The position numbers and the translations under genes were made by a program. This document shows positions 24,520-32,620 of a stretch of DNA of 59,157 nt, in pieces (position 1 is the stretch's first letter; each line of letters starts with the position of its first letter). This DNA comes from Clostridiales bacterium. Its GTDB lineage: Bacteria; Bacillota; Clostridia; Christensenellales; CAG-138. Below the pieces are notes generated by a model. The model did not search any database. It saw only the letters and a list, made by a program, of their open reading frames with translations, and was not told the DNA's origin. The stretch spans positions 1 to 59,157 of the forward strand of contig JAILNX010000007.1 of the NCBI GenBank assembly GCA_024691085.1. The letters are read 5' to 3'.

Positions 24520-26289
24520 CTACGCTCTGTCCCTCGGCCCGTAAAGAAGGTTCTGCGCGTCGTTCAGAAGCCTGTACGCCCCGCCCTTCTTCATAAGCTC
24601 GTCGTGACTGCCGCGCTCGATGATGCCCGTTTCGTCGATAACGATTATCTCGTCGGCGTTCCTGACGGTCGAGAGCCTGTGCGCGATTACGAGCGTCGTG
24701 CGGCCGCGGCTCAGCCTCTCCAGAGCGCCGGTGATCCTTGCCTCCGTCGCGGAGTCAAGCGCGCTGGTCGCCTCGTCGAGTATCAGTATCGGCGGGTTCT
24801 TAAGGAAGATCCTCGCGATGCTGACCCTCTGCTTCTGTCCGCCGGAGAGGGTTATGCCCCTCTCGCCGACCATCGTGTCGTAGCCGTCGGGCATTTTCAT
24901 AATGTCGTCGTGTATCTCGGCCGCCTTTGCCGCGGCGACGATCTCCTCGTCAGTCGCGTCGAGCCTGCCGTAGCGGATATTATCCTTGACGGACGCCGCG
25001 AAGAGGAACACGTCCTGCTGGACTATGCCGATGTTCCCGCGAAGCGAATGCAGGGTGACGTCCCTGATGTCATGCCCGTCGACTGAGATCGAGCCGCTCG
25101 TTACGTCGTAGAACCTCGGTATCAGATGGCAGAGCGTGGTCTTGCCGCCGCCCGAGGGCCCGACGAGCGCGACTGTTTTGCCGTGCGGAACGGTCAGACT
25201 TATGTTCTCGAGCACGCTCCTGCCGCCGTCATAGGAGAAAGTGACGTCCTTGAACTCTATGTCGCCGCGGACGTTTTCAAGCTCCATGGCGTCGTCCTTA
25301 TCGAATATCGAGGGATCGGTATCCATGATCTCGACGAAGCGGGTGAAGCCCGCCATGCCCGCCGTGTACTGCTCCATGAACATCGCCAGCTTTCGTATCG
25401 GCGTGGTGAACGACGAGATATAAAGCAGGAACACGACGAGGTCGTTCGTGGTCATGCTGCCCTTTTTGAGAATTATAAGAAGTCCGGCAACGCCGAGAAC
25501 GATAACGCGGAGTATCGACGTGAAGAACTCCATGCCGGACATGAACTGGCCCATCGCCTTGTAGTTCTTGCCCTTGGCGGAGATGTAGTTTTCATTGCCG
25601 CGCTCGAACTTTTCGACCTCGTACTCCTCGTTCGTGAACGCCTTGGCGACGCGCACGCCCGAGATCGCGGATTCGATGTCCGCGTTGATGACGGCGACGC
25701 TCTCCTTGACCTTCCTGGAGGTCAAGTGCAGGCGCTTCCTTAAGTACATGACGAATATCATCATCAGAGGCACGGTGGCGATCAGAACGAGCGCAAGGCG
25801 CCAATTGATCGTGACCATGGCAATGAACGAACCGATGAACGTCACGACAGATATGAACACGTCCTCGGGGCCGTGGTGAGCAAGCTCCACGACGTCGAAT
25901 AGGTCTGTCGTGCAGCGCGCCATCAGCTTGCCCGTGCGGGATTTATCGTAGAAGCTGAAGCCCAGCTTCTGCATATGCGAAAAAACGTCTCGGCGCATAT
26001 CCGCCTCGATGCGGACTCCGAGCACGTGTCCGTAATACGTCACGATATAGTTGCATCCCGCGCGCGCGACGTGGAGGATAATGCTGACCGCGATCAGAAT
26101 GATGAACGGCCTTATCCACGGCGAATCGGGGAATATGTATTCGTTCAGCGCCTTTCTCGAGATGAGAGGATAGATGATGTCGACGCCCGAGATAAGGAGC
26201 GCGCAGATCATATCTACCGCAAAGAGCGGAAGATGCGGGCGGTAATACGACGCGAATCTCGCAATATTGCTTTTCTTTTTCTTATTCAT
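24520..26289 (-). CDS. ABC-type exporter, fused permease-ATPase
   Basis: A 589-residue half-transporter: six membrane helices in the first ~320 residues, then an ATPase domain with Walker [10 protein letters not shown], signature [13 protein letters not shown], Walker [13 protein letters not shown] and H-loop VIAHRLST. No partner half-transporter is adjacent, so it probably works as a homodimer. The family (MsbA/LmrA/BmrA-like) exports lipids, drugs or peptides. Its stop is 24 bases before DUF2804, and its start overlaps the small membrane protein by 8 bases. Confidence 0.93.
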   Translation of the reverse strand: MNKKKKSNIARFASYYRPHLPLFAVDMICALLISGVDIIYPLISRKALNEYIFPDSPWIRPFIILIAVSIILHVARAGCNYIVTYYGHVLGVRIEADMRRDVFSHMQKLGFSFYDKSRTGKLMARCTTDLFDVVELAHHGPEDVFISVVTFIGSFIAMVTINWRLALVLIATVPLMMIFVMYLRKRLHLTSRKVKESVAVINADIESAISGVRVAKAFTNEEYEVEKFERGNENYISAKGKNYKAMGQFMSGMEFFTSILRVIVLGVAGLLIILKKGSMTTNDLVVFLLYISSFTTPIRKLAMFMEQYTAGMAGFTRFVEIMDTDPSIFDKDDAMELENVRGDIEFKDVTFSYDGGRSVLENISLTVPHGKTVALVGPSGGGKTTLCHLIPRFYDVTSGSISVDGHDIRDVTLHSLRGNIGIVQQDVFLFAASVKDNIRYGRLDATDEEIVAAAKAAEIHDDIMKMPDGYDTMVGERGITLSGGQKQRVSIARIFLKNPPILILDEATSALDSATEARITGALERLSRGRTTLVIAHRLSTVRNADEIIVIDETGIIERGSHDELMKKGGAYRLLNDAQNLLYGPRDRA

Positions 26290-26494
26290 GCGCGTTCTCC
26301 TCTCCCTCCGGCTGAGCCGTACTGTCCGTCTTTTCCTCCGCGGGCATCTTCTTCGCGATCATAAGCGCGGCAAACGCCGCCGCGATCATGCCAATTGGGA
26401 TCAGATAGTAGATGTTGAGCCAAATGGAAAGAGCGAGCAGAACAAACCCGCTCACCGCAAGAACGATCCCGATCCACGCAACCAGTCTTCTCAT
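26282..26494 (-). CDS. Small two-helix membrane protein
   Basis: A 70-residue protein with two membrane helices (about 5-26 and 29-48) and an acidic, Glu/Pro-rich cytoplasmic-type tail. The ATG at 26494 is preceded by AGAGGT at suitable distance; a TTG one codon upstream is the alternative. It is the first gene of the seven-gene operon and overlaps the ABC exporter start by 8 bases, so it may be a small accessory subunit of that exporter. I know of no named family. Confidence 0.7.
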   Translation of the reverse strand: MRRLVAWIGIVLAVSGFVLLALSIWLNIYYLIPIGMIAAAFAALMIAKKMPAEEKTDSTAQPEGEENAHE

Positions 26495-26528
26495 CAAGTC
26501 AAACCTCTGCTTATTTTTTTACAGATAG

Positions 26529-26557
26529 ATAATACCACAAAACATTGTCGCAAACAA
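26529..26557 (-). promoter_or_regulatory. Promoter of the ABC-CARF-acyltransferase operon
   Basis: Reading leftward, TTGTTT (26557-26552), 17-base spacer, TATTAT (26534-26529), then a roughly 30-base leader. It is the only recognisable promoter for the genes down to 17928. Confidence 0.65.
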
Positions 26558-26561
26558 TAGA

Positions 26562-26603
26562 AAAAACAAAAAGAAAGAGCGGAAAAGCGAAATGCTTTTC
26601 CGC
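26562..26603 (-). terminator. glyA terminator
   Basis: On the minus strand GCGGAAAAGC / GCTTTTCCGC forms a 10-bp stem with a 5-base loop, followed by TCTTTCTTTTTG and further Ts. It separates glyA from the following operon promoter. Confidence 0.85.
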
Positions 26604-26621
26604 CCGTCAGCAGGCTGACGA

Positions 26622-27860
26622 TTATTCGTAAAGGGGATGCTCGTTGGTGAGCTCGATGACCTTCGCCTTGACGGCGGGGATGGCGTCCTCGCCCTCGAGA
26701 GCGACCTTCGCGATAAGGGAGCCGATGACCTTCATGTCATCCTCCTTGAAACCGCGGGTGGTGACGGCGGGGGTGCCGATCCTGAGGCCGCTGGTAACGA
26801 AGGGGCTTAAAGTCTCCTTGGGGATGGTGTTCTTGTTGACGGTGATGTTCGCCGCGTCGAGCCAATGCTCAACGTCCTTGCCGGTGCGTCCGACGGGGGT
26901 AAGGTCGACGAGCATGAGGTGGTTGTCGGTACCGCCGGAGACGATCCGGAGGCCGTTCTCCGCAAGGGACTCGGCGAGGACGGCGGCGTTCCTGACGACC
27001 TGCTGCTGATATACCTTGAACTCGGGCTTTAAGGCCTCGCCGTAGCAGGCGGCCTTGGCGGCGATGATGTGCATGAGAGGACCGCCCTGAGTGCCCGGGA
27101 AGATACCCTTGTCGATCGCCTTGGCGAACTGCTCCTTGCAAAGGATCATACCGCCGCGGGGACCGCGAAGAGTCTTATGGGTGGTGGAGGTGACGACGTC
27201 GGCATAGGGCACGGGGTTCATGTGCAGACCCGCGGCGACAAGACCGGCGATGTGAGCCATATCGACCATGAAGAGAGCGCCGACCTTGTGCGCGATCTCG
27301 GCGATGCGCTCGAAGTCGATGGCGCGGGGATAAGCGCTGGCGCCCGCGACGATCATTTTGGGCTGATTCTCGACGGCAAGCCTCTCGAGCTCGTCGTAGT
27401 CGATGCGCTCGTCAACGTCGGAAACGCCGTAGGGTACGAAGTGGAAGTACTTACCGCTCATGTTTACGGGGCTGCCGTGGGTGAGGTGACCGCCGTGGGA
27501 GAGGTTCATGCCGAGGATGGTGTCGCCGGGATTCAGGAGCGCGAAGTAAACGGAGAGGTTCGCCTGCGCGCCGGAATGGGGCTGAACGTTGGCGTGATCC
27601 GCGCCGAAGAGCAGCTTAGCCCTTTCCCTGGCGAGGTTCTCGACCATGTCGACCTTTTCGCAGCCGCCGTAGTAGCGCTTTCCGGGATAACCCTCGGCGT
27701 ACTTATTGGTGAGATGGCTGCCCATGCAGGCCATAACGGTCTCGGAAACGAAGTTCTCGGATGCGATGAGCTCCAGATGGTCGCGCTGACGGGCAAGCTC
27801 CTGCTCCATATAGTCGCAAAGCTCGGGGTCGTGCGCACGAATAAGGTCAAACTGAATCAT
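26622..27860 (-). CDS. glyA: Serine hydroxymethyltransferase
   Basis: A 412-residue PLP enzyme that interconverts serine and glycine with tetrahydrofolate. The PLP lysine is in [14 protein letters not shown], with the [13 protein letters not shown] substrate loop and [10 protein letters not shown] (PLP-binding Asp/His) upstream. The start at 27860 (MIQFD) has TGGAGG 7 bases upstream; an in-frame extension to 27941 lacks a ribosome site and is not conserved. It is transcribed alone from a near-consensus promoter and ends at its own terminator. Confidence 0.97.
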   Translation of the reverse strand: MIQFDLIRAHDPELCDYMEQELARQRDHLELIASENFVSETVMACMGSHLTNKYAEGYPGKRYYGGCEKVDMVENLARERAKLLFGADHANVQPHSGAQANLSVYFALLNPGDTILGMNLSHGGHLTHGSPVNMSGKYFHFVPYGVSDVDERIDYDELERLAVENQPKMIVAGASAYPRAIDFERIAEIAHKVGALFMVDMAHIAGLVAAGLHMNPVPYADVVTSTTHKTLRGPRGGMILCKEQFAKAIDKGIFPGTQGGPLMHIIAAKAACYGEALKPEFKVYQQQVVRNAAVLAESLAENGLRIVSGGTDNHLMLVDLTPVGRTGKDVEHWLDAANITVNKNTIPKETLSPFVTSGLRIGTPAVTTRGFKEDDMKVIGSLIAKVALEGEDAIPAVKAKVIELTNEHPLYE

Positions 27861-27902
27861 GAAACTGCCTCCATTTAGTTTTTCCGAAATTTGGATAAAT
27901 GA

Positions 27903-27931
27903 ATTATATCGCAAGTGCCGGCCGATTTCAA
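27903..27931 (-). promoter_or_regulatory. glyA promoter
   Basis: Reading leftward, TTGAAA (27931-27926), 17-base spacer, consensus TATAAT (27908-27903). The leader is about 35 bases; no riboswitch fits. Confidence 0.85.
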
Positions 27932-27945
27932 TAGATTGCAATAAT

Positions 27946-27982
27946 ATAAAAAGGCTCCGCGCCTTTTAAAGCGCGGAGCCTT
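27946..27982 (-). terminator. Terminator of the dockerin gene
   Basis: AAGGCTCCGCGC / GCGCGGAGCCTT forms a 12-bp stem with an 8-base loop; on the minus strand it is followed by TTTTTATA. It lies 20 bases after the stop at 28003. Confidence 0.92.
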
Positions 27983-28002
27983 CGGTCGTGTTTTTTCAGT
28001 CG

Positions 28003-31000
28003 TCAGGGCTCGGCGGGATCCTCGGGATCGTCCTCGGGAGGAAGCTCCGCGGGGAACGGATCGGTGTAGATATCCATCGCCTTGCGGAGAACGAGAAGCG
28101 CATCGACAAAGTCGATCTTGCCGTCGGCGTTGACGTCAAGGTACCTGATGTCGAGGTCGTCCTCGGTGATGATCTCCTGGACGTAGCGCATGATCAGAAG
28201 CGAATCGGCCGCGGTGACCTTGCAGTCCATATCGGCGTCGCCCCATACGATCGGCTTGGTCAGAACAACGTGGTCGATGTTCAGCCTGAACATATCTTCG
28301 CAGTTGAAGTGACGGAACGCGATGTAGATGGTCTGGCCTGCGAAATCGGTAAGATCGATCTCATACCTGATGTATTCGCCGGTCGCCTCGGTCTCGGCAA
28401 GCATCTCGGTCATCTGATCGGGTCTTGCGGTCGTGCCGGCATATACAGCGAAGTGCTCTTCGGCGTAGTTGGCATCCTGACCGGATACGTAGAAGCTCAT
28501 ATAGAGCGCGCCCTTGATGGCGGGGGAGATCGCCCAGTTGTCGGGCGCATATGCGCCGTCGCCGTTTACATAGGAAGCGGAGGTGAGAAGGCCCCTGCCC
28601 TGATAGCCGCTCATGGGAGAATAATCCTCGCCCATGACCTCCCAGTACCAGTTGAGATCGGAGGTATGGTCGTTGTCCTTATCGACGAACTTCCAGCCAT
28701 CGGCCTCGGGATCGGTCTCGAAGTTGAACTCGGCAATGAGGGTCGCGGGATCGACTACCGTGTAGTAAAGGGTGTAGACAACGTAGATACCGTAGTCGGG
28801 ATAGTATCCGCCGTATTCGGGATCGATCATGTACTCCTCGCCGTTTATATAGACGACAGTCCTCGCGGAGGAGAAGCCAAGACCTTCATCGGCCATAATA
28901 GCGATGTAGAGATAATAGCGCGCGAGCTCATTATCAAAGACGTCCTCGTCCGCAAGCTCGCCGTAATCGGAGCCCTCTTCGTATACCCATGCATATTCGT
29001 AGATGGAGTAGTTAGCGTCCTCGGGGAGCGTGGGCTCGCTGTCGGCAGCGGTCGCATTCCACGCGGGATCAACGTAGTTGATCTCGATAGAGGTTATTGC
29101 GTTGGGATCCTCTACCGTAAACTCAATGGAGTAGACCCTGAAGTAACCGTAGCTTGCGTTATATCCGCTGTAGTAGTCGTCATAGGAATCGCTGCTGCCG
29201 CCGAGAAGAACGGTCACATCGTCAGCGAAGGCATAGCCGTCCTCCGGGTAGATCGCGCAAGTGAGGTAATACTCTATGGCCTCATCGTCGAAATACTCCG
29301 CAATATAGGAATCCCAGTTCGCAGCATCATAGGCTACCCAGTAGGTGCGGTTGAAATCGATGTAGTAATGGGCGTCATCGGGAACGGTATAGCCGGAAAC
29401 GTCGGCAGCAGCGCCCCAGACGGGATCCTGGTAACCGATGATCTCGATCGTGTCGATGACCTGCTCTTCCTCGCCTTCAGGCTTCTCGACCGTAAAGTCG
29501 ATGGACAGAGTGTAGTAGACGTTGTAAGAAGCGTTATACGAATTGTAGCTGGCGTCAACATACGAGGCATCGCCGTTGAGGAGGAATTCGCAGCCGTCGG
29601 CGAAAGTGTATCCGTCCTCGGGAGTAACGGCGACCTGCAGGTAGTAATATACGGTAGCATCGTTAAAGTATTCAGGATAACCGCTGCCGTTGCCGTAATA
29701 CTTCCAGAAGGTGAAGTCATAGGCTACGGTGTAATGGGCGCCTTCGGGAACGGAGAAGCCGGAGGTATCCGCAGTCTCGCCCCATACGGGAACCTTGAAG
29801 TTGATGACGTTGACCTCGGTGATGACTTTATCTTCGGGCTCATCGAGGTTGGGATCCTCGACCTGGTAGAGGGAGCTGAACGCAACGTAGCAACCCTGAT
29901 CCGCATTATAATAGGACTTGATCGGAGTTACGGCGACAGCCTCGTCGTTATAATAAACGGTGACCTCGTCCGCGAACTGATAGCCCGATGCGGGGAATAC
30001 ATAGGCATACATGAAGAAGTAGACGTCGTCGCGTTCGAAGACGTCGCCGTCCTCCATCACGCCGAGATGATCGGTACCGATAGTGCCGTCGTCGTTCATG
30101 ACGCCGTCCCACATACCCCAGCCGGGATACTGAACGGTGTAATTCGCGTCAGCGGGAACGGTGAGGTTCGCAGCGGGAGCCTCGCCCCAAACGGGAACTA
30201 CAAGACCGTTGAGCCTGATCTCGCTGATGATGTACTGATCGGCGTCGCCGCCTTCTTCGCCTACCTGGAACTCAATGGTCTTAACAATGAGCACGCCGTC
30301 CTCAGCGACCGCGGAAGCAACGAAGTCGGCATTGCCGTTGATGGTAACGGCGACATCCTCCGCGAAGTAGAACTGATCGTAGATCGGGGTAAGCTCGATA
30401 TACTGATAATACTTGCCTTCAACGTTGAAGTTCGCGACGGCTACGCCTTCGGCAGTCCTCCACTCGGCCTTGGTGACGTCAACGTAAGCAACGCCGCCGA
30501 TCTGGAGCTTGTTGTCGGGAGTGCCTTCAAACTCGGGAAGAGTGAAGCCGACGATCTTGACTTCCTTTATCTCGTTGGGATCGTTCTGACCGGGATCGTC
30601 GTTTTCGCCGGTCTGAACGTAAGCGGTGATGATCTGGAGAGCGCCGAGGAAGGACTTATCCGCGACGAGCTCTTCGGAATCATTGATGTAGACCTTGAGC
30701 TGATCGATGGGAGCGAAGGAGTAACCTTCGGCGGGAACTACCTCGATATACGCGCGATACCTGTCGTTTTCGCCGTAGATCGTTCCGCCGTACTCCTCGT
30801 AGTCGGACCACATGCCGTCTTCTTCATAGCTGTAGTACCAGATCACGCGGGGATCGCCGGTCTCGGTGTCGACGGGAACGTAGTAGTTCGCGCCCTCAGC
30901 GGCCTGAATGCCGCAGTTGACCGCCTCGCCGGCAGCCGGCTCGACGTAACCCGTAAGACGGACCTCGGTGATCACTTTGTCGGTGGGATCTTCGGGAATG

Positions 31001-32001
31001 GGATCGTCGGGGGCATTGCCCTTCCAGAACTGTACGAGATCGACGTGCAGGAAGTACTGGCCATTGCCCGTGTGATTGAAGGCGACATAAACAGTCTTGC
31101 CGGCATAGTCGGAGAGGTCGACCGTCTTCATCTCGTATTTGGTGCCGGGTTTGAACACTTCGGTCACCGCGGTCATCTCGTCGGGATCATTGGTCTCGCC
31201 GACAAAGACCTGAAGATTGTCAGGATAGCTGCTGAGCCAGTTCGTCGTCCAGAAGGTCATGAAGCCGTTTTCGGGAACTTCGATCGCAGGGGAGATGAAC
31301 CAGTCGTCAGCATTGAGATCTCCGGTTCCGGACAAGTAAGATCTGCCGCGGATGGAGCCGTGGCCTTCATAAGAATAGTAGGTAGAAGACTCGTCGTAGT
31401 ACCATTCCCAGCCGCTGCCTTCGCCCTTGGCGATATTCGTCCAGGCGTCAAACTCGGCCTGTGTCTCAAAGGAATAGCCCTGAATGAGCTCGCCGTCGAT
31501 GGGCTCAGCCATCTTGACGGCAGTGGTGCAGACTATCCAGCCGTTCTGGTTCTCATACCAGCCGGCGTAATAGTTGTCGGGGTCGATGAGATCCGTGCTG
31601 CCGTTGATGGTGATATTGTTGACAACGGTCTCGGGATCGGCCCAGGTGTTGCCGCTGGCAGGCTGGATCATAATCAGCAGGTATATTTCGCCGGCCTGAT
31701 CAAATACCGCGTCGTTGATGTAGTTATCGTCTTCATCAACGCCGAGCTCGGTCATAGAAGAACCGGAGCCGGTAAACCAACCGCAGCTGAAATTATACTG
31801 AGAGGCGTTCTCAAGGGTGATCTTTGCGCGGTTTTCGGCAATATTGTCGCCCCATTCGGGCTCAGTGTATCCGGTGATGCGGATCTCGCTGAGCACGGCC
31901 CTCTCAGGCTGCTCATCCGCCGCATTCGCAAGGGCGCCCATCGGAACGACGGACACCAGCATGAGAACAGCGATCAGGATGCTCAAGAGTTTTCTTGTCA
32001 T
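28003..32001 (-). CDS. Large secreted repeat protein with C-terminal dockerin
   Basis: A 1332-residue exported protein. Signal peptide: residues 1-28, hydrophobic core then ALANAA. Seven diverged repeats carry a PVWG-like core (for example GYTEPEWG, NGLVVPVWGE, NFKVPVWGE, GYQDPVWGA, VDPAWN), each followed by a strand of the type VPEGAHYTV about 10-15 residues later. Two jelly-roll domains of the cleaved-adhesin/choice-of-anchor type (GWEWYY...DDWFISPAIEVP and LNWYWEVMG...DNWAISPAIKG) lie near 170-330 and 1090-1240. Residues about 1240-1305 form a type I dockerin with two EF-like repeats, WGDADMDCKVTAADSLLIM and LDVNADGKIDFVDALLVL. The tail is Pro/Asp/Glu rich. It probably docks on a cohesin scaffold at the cell surface; no catalytic domain is seen. 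Confidence 0.88.
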   Translation of the reverse strand: MTRKLLSILIAVLMLVSVVPMGALANAADEQPERAVLSEIRITGYTEPEWGDNIAENRAKITLENASQYNFSCGWFTGSGSSMTELGVDEDDNYINDAVFDQAGEIYLLIMIQPASGNTWADPETVVNNITINGSTDLIDPDNYYAGWYENQNGWIVCTTAVKMAEPIDGELIQGYSFETQAEFDAWTNIAKGEGSGWEWYYDESSTYYSYEGHGSIRGRSYLSGTGDLNADDWFISPAIEVPENGFMTFWTTNWLSSYPDNLQVFVGETNDPDEMTAVTEVFKPGTKYEMKTVDLSDYAGKTVYVAFNHTGNGQYFLHVDLVQFWKGNAPDDPIPEDPTDKVITEVRLTGYVEPAAGEAVNCGIQAAEGANYYVPVDTETGDPRVIWYYSYEEDGMWSDYEEYGGTIYGENDRYRAYIEVVPAEGYSFAPIDQLKVYINDSEELVADKSFLGALQIITAYVQTGENDDPGQNDPNEIKEVKIVGFTLPEFEGTPDNKLQIGGVAYVDVTKAEWRTAEGVAVANFNVEGKYYQYIELTPIYDQFYFAEDVAVTINGNADFVASAVAEDGVLIVKTIEFQVGEEGGDADQYIISEIRLNGLVVPVWGEAPAANLTVPADANYTVQYPGWGMWDGVMNDDGTIGTDHLGVMEDGDVFERDDVYFFMYAYVFPASGYQFADEVTVYYNDEAVAVTPIKSYYNADQGCYVAFSSLYQVEDPNLDEPEDKVITEVNVINFKVPVWGETADTSGFSVPEGAHYTVAYDFTFWKYYGNGSGYPEYFNDATVYYYLQVAVTPEDGYTFADGCEFLLNGDASYVDASYNSYNASYNVYYTLSIDFTVEKPEGEEEQVIDTIEIIGYQDPVWGAAADVSGYTVPDDAHYYIDFNRTYWVAYDAANWDSYIAEYFDDEAIEYYLTCAIYPEDGYAFADDVTVLLGGSSDSYDDYYSGYNASYGYFRVYSIEFTVEDPNAITSIEINYVDPAWNATAADSEPTLPEDANYSIYEYAWVYEEGSDYGELADEDVFDNELARYYLYIAIMADEGLGFSSARTVVYINGEEYMIDPEYGGYYPDYGIYVVYTLYYTVVDPATLIAEFNFETDPEADGWKFVDKDNDHTSDLNWYWEVMGEDYSPMSGYQGRGLLTSASYVNGDGAYAPDNWAISPAIKGALYMSFYVSGQDANYAEEHFAVYAGTTARPDQMTEMLAETEATGEYIRYEIDLTDFAGQTIYIAFRHFNCEDMFRLNIDHVVLTKPIVWGDADMDCKVTAADSLLIMRYVQEIITEDDLDIRYLDVNADGKIDFVDALLVLRKAMDIYTDPFPAELPPEDDPEDPAEP

Positions 32002-32069
32002 GTTGTGTTCCTCCTGAAAAAATTAGTACAAAATGTCGGTCATATGTGTGACCACAAGTATACGTATAC

Positions 32070-32098
32070 ATTATACTATATGGCCGATTTACTTTCAA
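32070..32098 (-). promoter_or_regulatory. Promoter of the dockerin gene
   Basis: Reading leftward, TTGAAA (32098-32093), 17-base spacer, TATAAT (32075-32070). Right beyond the -10 is the 12-base palindrome GTATACGTATAC (32058-32069), at the transcription start, a possible operator. Confidence 0.85.
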
Positions 32099-32161
32099 CC
32101 GCTAATTTGAGATAAGCAAAAAAAATTTTTTATGCATGAAATAATATATCTTCGTCAGCTA

Positions 32162-32189
32162 TTGACAAACGGCGGTAAACCTGTATAAT
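32162..32189 (+). promoter_or_regulatory. tRNA-Glu promoter
   Basis: TTGACA (32162-32167), 16-base spacer, TATAAT (32184-32189), 32 bases before the tRNA. Confidence 0.85.
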
Positions 32190-32221
32190 AGTCAATGCCC
32201 GCCGAAAAGGCGAAAAACAAT

Positions 32222-32298
32222 TGCCTGGTTGGTCTAGTGGCCTAGGACGCTGCCCTCTCACGGCGGTAACAGGGGTTCGACTCCCCTACCAGGTACCA
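32222..32298 (+). tRNA. tRNA-Glu (CUC anticodon)
   Basis: A 77-nt cloverleaf with encoded CCA. Acceptor stem TGCCTGG / CCAGGTA has one G-T pair; the anticodon stem CTGCC/GGCGG holds the loop CTCTCAC with anticodon CTC at 32257-32259; the T loop shows GGTTCGACTCC. The first base is T rather than G, which is unusual for tRNA-Glu, but it pairs with the discriminator-side A. It is transcribed singly. Confidence 0.93.
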
Positions 32299-32340
32299 AA
32301 CAACAAAGGGAACGCTTCGCGTTCCCTTTGTTGTTTATTA
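32298..32340 (+). terminator. Long terminator after tRNA-Glu
   Basis: An unusually long stem (about 17-18 bp, AAACAACAAAGGGAACGC and its complement) begins at the last base of the tRNA and ends in TTGTTTATTATT. A second hairpin, AAAACTTG / CAAGTTTT followed by TT, lies at 32365-32387 as a possible back-up. Confidence 0.88.
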
Positions 32341-32434
32341 TTTGGTAATATGTCGACCCCCTCGAAAACTTGCTAAGCAAGTTTTTTAACGCCTCGCTCA
32401 CGATGGTCGGCTTTACTTCGGTCGTTGCGAGGCG

Positions 32435-32555
32435 GAGGGGTCTCGACTCCCCGTCCATTTGTTTGCATCCTTTACTGCGAAACCGAGGGGCCTCGACCCC
32501 CGTCCGTTTGTTTGCATCCTTTACTGCGAAACCGAGGGGTCTCGACCCCCGTCCG
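32435..32555. repeat. 49-bp tandem repeat array, two full copies and one partial
   Basis: Full units at 32458-32506 and 32507-32555 are near identical (differences at one or two bases); a partial unit precedes them at 32435-32457. Each unit contains GCATCCTTTACTGCGAAACC and then GAGGGGTCTCGACCCCC, a short inverted repeat able to form a hairpin. There are no unique spacers, so this is not CRISPR. No gene is credible in the 32337-32573 interval. Confidence 0.85.
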
Positions 32556-32573
32556 TTGTTTCGTTCTCCCCGT

Positions 32574-32600
32574 AAAAAAAGCGTCCCGAAATCGGAACGC
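32574..32600 (-). terminator. Terminator of the lplA/M20 gene
   Basis: On the minus strand GCGTTCCGA / TCGGGACGC pairs with one mismatch around a two-base loop and is followed by seven Ts. Confidence 0.85.
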
Positions 32601-32620
32601 ATCTGTTATAGATCCCGTTT

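Noticed and set aside
27988-32115. A 1375-codon open frame on the plus strand
   Set aside because: It is the exact antisense of the dockerin protein gene. The minus-strand gene has promoter, ribosome site, signal peptide, repeats and dockerin; the plus-strand frame has none of these.
32435-32555. Possible CRISPR array
   Set aside because: The units are directly adjacent 49-bp repeats with no unique spacers, only two full copies, and no cas genes in the window.
32258-32602. A 114-codon minus-strand frame through the tRNA and the 49-bp repeats
   Set aside because: Its C terminus (PGRGVEPL) is the familiar translation of the reverse complement of a tRNA 3' half; the rest is translated repeat. 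It is spurious.
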